Positions 51,395-61,400 of a DNA stretch of 64,000 nucleotides are shown here, in pieces. Made by a program: the position numbers and the translations under genes. A model generated the notes under the pieces. That model was not told the origin of the DNA. It saw only the letters and a program-made list of their open reading frames with translations, and did not search any database. The number at the start of each line of letters is the position of its first letter. Position 1 is the stretch's first letter. This DNA is from Pterobdella sp. o SKG-2022 (taxonomy: Eukaryota > Annelida > Clitellata > Hirudinida > Piscicolidae), in the NCBI GenBank assembly GCA_964035795.1, contig OZ038320.1:15800303-15864302 (forward strand), written 5' to 3'.

Positions 51395-51887
51395 CCATAC
51401 TAAGTATTAAAGATTGAACTAATAGCTTCAAGAATATAAATTAGAAAAGTAAAAATCAGTTTAATTTTTAATATCAAATTTTTCAGTATATACCAATTAT
51501 TCTCATGAGCTACATGATGAAATTAGTATGTATCGAAAAGCTTGGTATTCGTTTTTATTGCTCGCATCGTTCAATTTCAAACAACACTCATAAAAAGCTT
51601 TAAGAATTTCATTTTACTCTGAATATATTCAATTTACTGAAAAATTTGAAATTTTGAGCGATATTTAATAAAAAAAAAAGCAAAAAAGTTCATGAAATTA
51701 ATAGCTCGAACTTACAAACCTTTGTATATTGTTTTTACATATATATTAAGTCTTTTAACTAATTCATTTCACATAACCTGATTTCAATCGCAAAAACTAA
51801 TTTTTTTATTTTTTCAAACTAAATGGTTACAATTTTATAGTGAACGCTTTAAATATTTGTTTTTTGATTTGAATTTTCTATTATTAT
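51395..51887. other. Short intergenic stretch between DMRT and the Ig/Cys-rich gene
   Basis: About 490 bases of AT-rich sequence between two genes on the same strand. It must contain the 3' end of DMRT and the promoter of the next gene, but no clear signal stands out. Confidence 0.35.
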
Positions 51888-54122
51888 ATGACGTTGGCTG
51901 TTAATTTTTACAAAATGATTGTCAAAAATTTGAATATGTTGATTGCATACGAAATATTTTTTGTTGTTTCTATTGATGGATACAATTCCTTCAGAAATAT
52001 GGTGGTCGAAAAAGGATCACAGGCTAGTTTTTCTTGTAAAACTCAAACGTTCGGACACGGTATTCATTTTTATTATCAACGTTATGAAGGTCTTGTTCCT
52101 GAACTACTCAGTGAAATACAATTTAAAAATGAAATGGCAAGCCGTCTTAGAGTTGAGACAAAAAGATTGAAAAACTGGTGGATCTACACGTTGGTTATTA
52201 AAAATGTAAAGTTTTATGACTTTGGGGTATATCAATGTTTCAACACTGTAACAAAAAAATATTTAGGAGCTATTTTAGCCGTTGTTGGCAAACCTGAATG
52301 CGAATCGTTGAATGATTACAGAATCATACGTTATAGCTGCTATATAATCGCTTCAGATTATTTCAAAATAGATATAAATTGGAAATGTAACAGCAAACAT
52401 CAACAAGTATGGTCGAGCTCAAATGCTATTCAAGTCAGTGTTCCGGGAAAAGATAAAAGAGTTTTAGTTTACCGATATGTTAGTAATGTGACATTAGATA
52501 GACAAACTGATTTTAAAACAACATTAACTTGTAATTGTACTATGGTAAACTCAACGTTTCAGTTTCCAGCTTGGATACAAAATATTGATAAGACCTTTTT
52601 GTCATTCAGAATAGAATTAAAACCCGTCACTAATGTTCATTTCAATGTAAGTTCAACATATAACTTGGTGGTTGAAGAGTCAGTATTGTGCCATGCTCCT
52701 AGCAATATTAGCGTGAAATACTTAATTATTAAAAGCAATAACGAAACAACATCAAATAATATTGTGAAATACAACCATCCGAATCAAACTTTCGATATGA
52801 TTTGTTATGCTTCAAACGGGCTCAATCTGGAACCCGCTAAGACTTCAATTTCCAATTTGAAATCGACGAATATATACCTAAGCAGAAAGTGCACTGATTA
52901 TAACGTTGAAAACTGTTTTAAAGAGTATTTTTATTATATAGAAAAATCCGGTCAATTTTTGAGACTTCAAAAATCGCATTATGAATATTTGTGCGACGAC
53001 CTATATAAACAAATTACAAGCTGTTTTTTAAGAGTACTTCCTTGTAAAATATCACGTGAAGTAGCAAGTTGGATTGAATCTTTATACTTTTTGTGTGAAA
53101 AAGATTATCTTAAACACAGAGAAGATTTTTATAAAATTCCTCTCTTGCTTAAATGCCAAACTGTCTACCCACAACAATTATCTTTTTTGAACTTCTTAGG
53201 TTTAACTAAAAAATTCATTCATAGAGTTCAACTTAATGAATCTCTTGTAGCTGATGAATTAATTTTTAACATGTGCATAAATCTAGCTAATCAAATAAAC
53301 CTTTATTGTACTACCGTTGCAACAAGAATTTACGGAAGTTTAAATGCTAGCCATTGGCATTTTGAATATTTTGCTCGTCTTAAATCATTCATGCTAGACA
53401 TAAAATCTACAAACCCACATTTTCCTGCACACCTTCTTGAGACATCAGACTGCCGAGAACAAAACTTATACGAAGAAAATAATAATGTATGCAATAAAAG
53501 TTATATTTGTTTCAACTACTTTGAAACTCTCTTATCTATTTATAATTTTGGAATTATTTGCATATTAGATCCAAATAAATTTCAAAGAAATGTATGTTTA
53601 ATGACTCCAGCTGAAGAATCTTTTTGTATTAATGAATTTTTAATACATTGTACCCCTTATTTGCTTTCTGTTTTTGATCCTCTAGTTGTTCTAAGAAAGC
53701 TTCTTTGCGTAGATCTAAGAATAGCTTATAATGCACATCATATTTGTCTAGAAAATATTTTCAAAGACGCCTCAGAAGCAATCAAATGCTCCAAAAACAT
53801 TACAGAAATCTTTGAAAAGTTTTTGTCAACTGAAACATCAAAACTAACAAATGCTCAACAAATGCAAATTTGCGTATCAGCCATCAACTTTTTGGACTGC
53901 ATTCAAGATTTTTTAACGCAAAAATGTGGCGTAACAGCAGCACTATTACAAAGAAAACTCAACAGACTCATTTTGGCTAGAGGAATGCGCAAATTATTTT
54001 GTTACCACGTTTTTTCTCATCGCTCAATTTATATGATCAAAAGTGGTGCTCATCTCATTCCATTCGAAATTTTCGTTTATTTTTTTTTGATACTACTTTT
54101 AGTTAATTGGTCTTTCCAATAA
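51888..54122 (+). CDS. Intronless secreted Ig-domain and Cys-rich surface protein, orphan
   Basis: One uninterrupted frame of 744 codons. I do not recognise the family. The N-terminus has a hydrophobic signal-like segment (MLIAYEIFFVVSIDG); the ATG at 51915 may be the real start. Residues about 30-133 form an Ig-like domain with C50 and the classic DFGVYQC motif. Two more Ig-like segments may follow (about 135-250 and 255-325), each with paired Cys. From about residue 335 to 710 the protein is helical-looking with many Cys in recurring blocks such as LCDDLYKQITSCFLRVLPC, FCINEFLIHCTPYLL and ICVSAINFLDCIQDFLTQKC. The layout recalls nematode DUF19/T20D4.11-like modules, but only as an analogy. 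There are 11 N-glycosylation sequons. The C-terminus (SGAHLIPFEIFVYFFLILLL) looks like a GPI-anchor signal or a terminal membrane span. The stop codon overlaps an AATAAA signal. It lacks introns, unlike its multi-exon neighbours. Confidence 0.8.
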   Translation: MTLAVNFYKMIVKNLNMLIAYEIFFVVSIDGYNSFRNMVVEKGSQASFSCKTQTFGHGIHFYYQRYEGLVPELLSEIQFKNEMASRLRVETKRLKNWWIYTLVIKNVKFYDFGVYQCFNTVTKKYLGAILAVVGKPECESLNDYRIIRYSCYIIASDYFKIDINWKCNSKHQQVWSSSNAIQVSVPGKDKRVLVYRYVSNVTLDRQTDFKTTLTCNCTMVNSTFQFPAWIQNIDKTFLSFRIELKPVTNVHFNVSSTYNLVVEESVLCHAPSNISVKYLIIKSNNETTSNNIVKYNHPNQTFDMICYASNGLNLEPAKTSISNLKSTNIYLSRKCTDYNVENCFKEYFYYIEKSGQFLRLQKSHYEYLCDDLYKQITSCFLRVLPCKISREVASWIESLYFLCEKDYLKHREDFYKIPLLLKCQTVYPQQLSFLNFLGLTKKFIHRVQLNESLVADELIFNMCINLANQINLYCTTVATRIYGSLNASHWHFEYFARLKSFMLDIKSTNPHFPAHLLETSDCREQNLYEENNNVCNKSYICFNYFETLLSIYNFGIICILDPNKFQRNVCLMTPAEESFCINEFLIHCTPYLLSVFDPLVVLRKLLCVDLRIAYNAHHICLENIFKDASEAIKCSKNITEIFEKFLSTETSKLTNAQQMQICVSAINFLDCIQDFLTQKCGVTAALLQRKLNRLILARGMRKLFCYHVFSHRSIYMIKSGAHLIPFEIFVYFFLILLLVNWSFQ

Positions 54123-54123
54123 A
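54118..54123 (+). promoter_or_regulatory. Polyadenylation signal overlapping the stop codon
   Basis: AATAAA contains the TAA stop of the Ig/Cys-rich gene, which would make an extremely short 3' UTR. In such AT-rich DNA the hexamer also occurs by chance. Confidence 0.4.
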
Positions 54124-55476
54124 TTTTCACAAAATTTAGGCTGAGTATACTCAAATTCTAGCTAAGCTAATCCAATTTTATTGAAATTTTCTAAATACTT
54201 GAGATTTAAAAAACTAATTTCCATATACTTATAGAATTAAATTTAAAACTTTATAAAACATAAAACGTATTATCTCTAGTAAAATTCCATAATCCCGATA
54301 ATTTAATCACAGTCTAGATATGATTCATTTAAAAACTCGTTTAGTAAAGGTACACATATCATCCATATACAACTTTAAATCGATGAAAATTTAAAATGAT
54401 GCCTGTAAAATTTTTCTTAGAAAAAACAGCTATAAAATTAATTTCAAATAATTTTTGAAAAATTCACGATAATTTTTAAAAGTAAAAAGATGACTCAAAA
54501 ATTATTTTAGGTAAAATTAAAAATAGAAATAAATACAATTAAAATTTTGAACGCGCGAAAATGATAATCTGAAACTGTCAAAACTGGTGAAATGAGCTAA
54601 ATTTATCACAGACATGTCGAGTGATGCACAAAAATTCACAACCGATTTCGCTTATTCATCATAAATTATGTTATTAAAACAGAAGCCAAACAATTGAAAA
54701 TGATAAAAATTTGAATAACTTTGAAAAAACACTAGCCTACAGTCTTTCAATAATTAATCTACATATATGTAAAATTTCAAAAATACTTGATATTTATTCT
54801 TGTGACATGAATTTGTGCATTAAAAAATAAATATTTAATTTATAGAACGTCTAGAATTAATAGATTGAAATGTTGCTGTCCCAATTATTTAATTAGGTTC
54901 CAAACTAGATCAAATGGCTAAGCATCAAGTCAAAAAGTTTATGTGCATATATAGCAGACAACACTTGGTCTTTTATAAACAAAAAATTTTTTACTATTTA
55001 AAAATAGATTTCAACTTGACATTTTTTGATGAAATTTAACACTGAAAACACAATACAAAATTTTAATTTAAATTAATTTTATAAAAAAACAAAGAATTAG
55101 TTTCATAGCTAACTTTGAAAATAATTATCTAAACATCTGAAATCAAAATAGATGGAAAGAATAAAACACAGATGGAGCCTATACTTAATAATAAACACCG
55201 GCTTTCTCAATGTTGAAAAATGATAAAAATTTAATGTTACTCATGCAGTGCATGTTTAAGTAAAAATATATATAGAACATTGAAGAATAAAAATTTGCTT
55301 TTGAAATAGTTTTCAAAAAGTTGTGTTGCGGTTTGGTGCAAAACGACGATCAAATAAGTAAAATGATACGGTGATGGTTACCCAAGAAAAAATTGTGTAC
55401 AGTTTTTAATAATAAAAGTTTACTCTATTATTAATCACGATAAACCCACTTAAAGACCAAAAATATCATTGAAATA
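54124..55476. other. AT-rich intergenic sequence between convergent genes
   Basis: This holds the 3' flanks of the Ig/Cys-rich gene (plus) and the MEIOC gene (minus). No element is recognised. Confidence 0.4.
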
Positions 55477-58400
55477 TTATTCCTTATCTGAAACATTAAA
55501 GCTCGAACACTCTTCATCTTCATCATTTTCGCTATCGGAGTTATCCAAAACAGAGAAATAAGTATTTTCTACTTTATTAGACCAAACATTTAGAGCAGCC
55601 ATCCTAGAAGCCAGAATCATGCACCTTTTAGGCATATCAACACTGCACAACTGTAATCCACTCCAAAGAGCATTGCGAGCCTCTCTCGTTTTGACTGATA
55701 ACTCTTGTAATGATGATGCTAATGCCAAGACATCTATTAATACGAAATAGAATGAAGTTAATTTTTTCAAATAAATTTATTCTCATTAAAATATGCAGCA
55801 TATTGTTGGCCAAAATCATACAAATACAATTATTTTTGAGTCATAAAAATGACGAGTGTTCAAGAAATTATTACGAAGTTTTTCGATTTAAATTTATAAT
55901 AATTATTTTATTATAGATCGAAAAGCTTCCTTAAGATATTCTCAGCATGACGTTAAAAGGCACCTGTCCAAAGCAAGACATTAAAAGGCATCTACGCCCC
56001 AGCGTTTAGGCCTGCTACCCTTTCAGGGTACAAATCTAAACGATCCTTCTCTGTCCTCCAGTAATTCTTTAGGGTAACTAATTTTATCTTGCTCCAGGAT
56101 AATTTTTTGGAGGACCCCACACAGACTGTTTCATCAGGCTAGGTTCTTAGGACAAGTTCTTAATGTGCAAAGAAACATCCTAAGACCAACACTAACAGTC
56201 TGATGATGAAGATGGGGTACGTTCCTAACCTAAACGGCGGAACATGAGGGCAATAAAAAAAAAAAAAAAGAAAAAAAAGATATTTTCGAGCACCTTTGAG
56301 TTAATTTTTACAATCTTTTCGTAGGCTAGCACCTTGACCAAATATTTTTGAGATTTTTCTACTAAAAAAAAACGAATATTTCACCAAGTTCACGTTGATT
56401 GCGTGAAGTTTTCAATATATTAATAAATACAGCAAAATAACTATAACTTTCAAAGATTTTTGGAAAACTAGTTATTTAAAATACATTATGATAAATAAAG
56501 GAAAATTTAAATAAAAATATAATAAATGTAATAACGATTGATGTTCCTCTAATATTTTTGAATTTGTGTGAGTATAAGCTCCAAATGGAAATCTTTTATA
56601 GGCTTAATTGTTTACAGAACTGGGTATGCTTTTTCTTTTTTTTTGCAGTCCGAAGTCATTATGAATATAGTGTCATCATATAATGAATAAGTGGTAGTCT
56701 CAGGGAATTTCAATTTTCATCTGGAGTGTATTGCAGATAAGAAAACAGAAAATTCAAAGAATATTCTCTAAATGCATGATTTCAAGTCTTGTGTAGCAGA
56801 ATCAACTGACGAACAAGGTGGCTGGTTGGATGTGGTGGCCAAGATTGACTATCATGATGTTTTCTTTTAGGATCATAATTTCTTGATGTGGAAGAGACTA
56901 ACTGAAAGTACCTGCCCTTGTGTATAAAACATTCAAGGTGAAGATTTGGATGTTGAAAGGTTTAAGTTGCTGAACACTCCTTGGGTATCTTAAAGTCTTA
57001 AATTAAGATTCTGCTGTGAGCAAGTATTTCTCAACTTTGAAGGGCAAACTCACATTTGGGCAGTTTGTCTTGTCAAACAAATGACCATCCACCAAGCTGA
57101 ATAAAAACGATGCTAAAATATTAATTTGTCGATACATGCTAATAGACCATACTGATATCCAGGTTATAATAGAAAAGCAACTTTAAAGTACAAGTCCCAA
57201 GTTTCGCACTTTAACGTCATTCCAAGGACATAAAAGATATGAAAAAAAAATGCTTTGGAAGAATTCATGCTAAAAAACGACTTATACGTATCCAATACAA
57301 AATTTAAAAAATCGAAATAAAAAATTTAGTTGTACCATTTAAAAAAAAGTATATATTATCACTTGAAAATGCAAGTTGAACTTACGAAAAGCTTCGTGAC
57401 TTAGATTAATAAATAACGATATTCAACGTCATCAGTAGATAATATAACTGAATTCGTATTAAAACACAAAAAGTTGAAAAAGCTTTTCAGACAGTAACAC
57501 ATACAGAGGAACTCTCACTGAAAATTATAAAAACTGACTAATAGCCAAGATCACACAACCTAATCATATCTACCTTAGACAAAAACCACCAAAACCCTTT
57601 TAAAAAACCCTTCTTTCAAAGTAGAAACAATAAAAAAAAGAAGCAAGATTGCTACAAAAGATTCTAAAAAAAATAAAAAAGAATCAAAAACCCTATTTTG
57701 AAAATCCATCCAAAAAACAACAGGTATTAACAACAATGATTTCAACGCTCTGAATAAAAAGCAATAAAACCGAAAAAAAACACCAAACAATCTGTAACGA
57801 ACAGAATTCAAACAAAAAAAATAAAATGAAAAATCAAATAAAAAACAGCTCAAAACAAAGCTTGAAAATTAGAAAATTTGGACTTTAACACACTGATGGA
57901 TGCAACAATGAAAGAAGTGAAAAAAAATCCATCCACATGAAACACTTTTTAGTGTTTTATCAGATGATTGCAACATAAAGAAAATACACCCAACAAAATC
58001 ACAAAAACAAGATTAAAAAAATTATAATTTTTTGAATAAAAAGTGCTCTCATAAACCTTGAAGTTCAAATGTAAACTACAAGATATAACACATTCTGTGA
58101 AGAATTCAAATTTCTAGAAAGAAAAACGATACAAAAACATACTGTTGAGCTAAAAAACAACCTCGAACTCAAAACTTACAAGAGTCAATTTTCAACTATG
58201 GCATCGTTTATCAATACAAAAAAAACCTTATCTGTCCAGCTAACACAGCTACACTTAAATCGAACTCTCATCATTAAAAGTACTTTTCTCAAATATTCAA
58301 GCAAAATAAAGACCAACTAGGTCAACAACAGACCTATCTGATGTGCTCACGAAAAATAAATAGACATCAGCAAAATTCTCTGACAAGATGACGCTTTAAG

Positions 58401-61400
58401 GCCAGTTTTTTTACTGTATACCACCTTGAGACTTTTATGAAAAAAATACGTCTCACCTACGAGCTCATTTATGTCGACGACGTGAATTTCATTCTTACCC
58501 CCGCAGCCACACAAACAAAAATATTCTGTCAAAGGGGTCTCAAATTAAATTCAAAAAAACTAAAGAAATGCTGTTATCCAAAAAAATACAAGCTCTAAAA
58601 ACATGAAAATACTGAAGGCTGAAAAGACACTAAAATATTCTGAAACAACCTCATATACCTTGAAAACGAAGAAAACAGTTTTATCGTCGAAATTAACAAA
58701 ATAAATGTAGTTTTGCTTTATATAACAAAAAAACCGCATATTTTTATTTTCACTCTCAAAAAGAAACTAAAAAAATTAAAATGAGTTTTATATTCCATAA
58801 AAAACGTGTGACAAAGTGCCACCGGCTAAACTGGACTAGAAATTGTTTGACTGTATCAATCATGAACAAGTGAAGCCTTCTTCAGTTATCATGAAGTTTA
58901 TTTTTAATGAACTTGATAGAATAAAATATTATTGAAAAAATGTACACAAGAAAAAATGATCTCCTACCGGCGTTTTGGAGATGGTGGATATATAATTTGG
59001 GTTATTTTACCTGCAAAAACTAAAATAATTTAGAACGAAAGCATAACTCAAGACTTATGAAACAAATGGCTTCATTCACAAACTTCTACCAAGAATGTTT
59101 TGAGACATAGTTCGACGACTAGCCACAATTCTTGAGAAGCGAATCGGATAAGAAGCTTTATTAATCCGTTTACATAATAGAATTTTTATAAAAACTATTA
59201 AAAAAATTTTTTTAAATAAATACCCCGACATGTTTATAACTTAGAAACCAATTTGATAAAATATTTATTGACCTTTTTCCTTTTGTTGGTGAGGGTTCTT
59301 GATAAGATGCTTATTTATAGCATTGAGGATTTCATCCTTACGACAAGCTTGAACTTTAGTAGCACATATTCTCCAGTTTTCTACTACATTTTTTATCTGC
59401 AATGGTACTTGCAAATTCTGCAAATCTTCCATTTTTTGCAGCAATGTTTCAACCTGTTAGAAAATAAATTTATTGAAATTTTTTGAATATATTAATTAAA
59501 AATAGAAAAAAAAATTTTGTGAATTATATATTTTAAGTGAGCTGATATTCTTCCAAAACATGATGTTTTAACTTTTTCGAGTAATAGGTTATATATATTT
59601 TAAAAATGACGATAGATACTACACAAGAGTTTAAAAACATAGTGCACCAAAAATTTACGGCGTTGGAGGATGTAAAATCTTTGACAGAAAAGGGGTTGAC
59701 AAGAAAGGAGCAAATCGTCTTGATCCAACTTTGCAGCGATACGCCGAAATGAATCGAACGATTGATAAGGTACGCAGCAAAAAAGTCAAAACATGCTATA
59801 AATCAGCTAAACCACCTACTCCTGTTACACATGCTAATAGCCCTATTGGTACCTTTTTATCTTGGAGAAGTAAAGAGCTTTTCGAAACTCTTTTTGTATT
59901 TCCAAACAAAAGGAATGTGGAGAGTAGATTGATGCTAGAATTTTGTGTTTAAAAGGATTTGTGAGCGAGTAATAGTAAGTTTAGAAAAAAGGATAATAGG
60001 AAGGTGACTTTTAATAAAGGAAGTAGTGGGACAGAGATAGATTTCGTATTGTTGAAGGGGAGGCAGAGAAAGTTTTTGAAAGATGTGAGAGCAATTTGGT
60101 GTGAGGTTCAACAAAGACCTTAGAGGTGGTTTTATATGGATGATGGATTAGGAATAGGCAAAAAAAGTATCTCAAAAAAAAGATTGGAAGCTTTTGAATA
60201 ATGAGGTAAAAGCAAAATTTTCTTAAAGAACTAGAAGTTTTGTATAACAACCGCGATGTACCAAATGCATGACTAACATATAAAACTTTTGCTCTGAAAG
60301 CTGCTGAAGATTTGTATGGAGTAGAGATGGCCTTAGCACGGTGAAACTCGGTGGTGAAATCGAGATGTGCAAAAAGCCATCTCAAAAGAGGGAATGTTTT
60401 CGAAGGTGGAAACAACTACAATCGCCTGAAAAAAATCCTATGTCTGTGATGGAAGATAAGACAAACAGAGTCAAGTTTCTTTTTCATAAATTTGAGACTG
60501 CAACTTAATATAGATCTCTTTCTCAATGCCAGCAAAACCAAAACAATGCATCTTAATCCTTTTGTAGAGTAATTTTTATGCTATGAAAGGTGATAAAATT
60601 GAAAAGGTTGATGAATTTCTTCATCAGGGAGGATACACCAACTTCTCACGATATATCAACACCTGAATCGGCAAAGCATGGAAAGCCCAACTCCCTAAAA
60701 AAAAGTCTAGTGTGAATCCTGGAGAATGGCCAAAACTGCAGTGAAAAATATTGACGGCACCAACACTAGCATGTTCCAAAGTGTCAAAAATCTCTTTGGA
60801 GGAACCGCCTCATAAATTCCCAGCTGTACGGTCAAATTTCAAAGCTGCCAAGAAAAGACTGTTAGCGTTTGCTGAACATGTAGCTCGGCACAAGTCTGCA
60901 AACATTAAGGTTTGAAATGAACACTCAAAAGAATTTGGTGTTATCCATTAAGTCCATCAATGATCAGTTTTCTCACCGTTTCTGTTTCCAATAGTGCTAG
61001 ATGTACTGTCTGAACACGGAATAAAAGTGCTTTATGAACAGCTGTATGTACATGACTTGGTTTAAATAGCAGACTATAGACGAACTGGAAGCAAAATTCA
61101 TTCTTTGAAAGGCAGCTTTTGAAAGGAAAGAATTGAAGGCAAATCTTGGTAAGACAAAGGTCATGAAGTGTGGTGGTGGTAGTTGGATGACATTTTGGCT
61201 AGAATTGATTTTTTGTGGTTTAGGGGATGAAAGGACTAAAGTAAATTGTAGCCCAGACATGTAAAAAGTGGGTTCTTGTGTGGTGTGCTAAGGTATAGTT
61301 TCTTGTAGGATGAATGGAAGTTTTGTTTGTAGGGTTTGTATGAATAGTTTAATCGAAAATATAATGTTTCAAATAGTTGCCTGAGTGAGTTGGAAAGGGC

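Noticed and set aside
51943..52170. Second frame inside the Ig/Cys-rich gene
   Set aside because: It is a shadow of the 744-codon frame.
56195..56215. Hammerhead ribozyme (ctgatga motif)
   Set aside because: No matching GAAA core and no stems in the required arrangement. Other ctgatga occurrences in the window (about 13923, 16697) also fail.
57575..57853. 92-codon Phe/Leu-rich minus-strand frame
   Set aside because: It is the antisense of a Lys/Asn-rich decayed LINE linker, giving false membrane-like composition.
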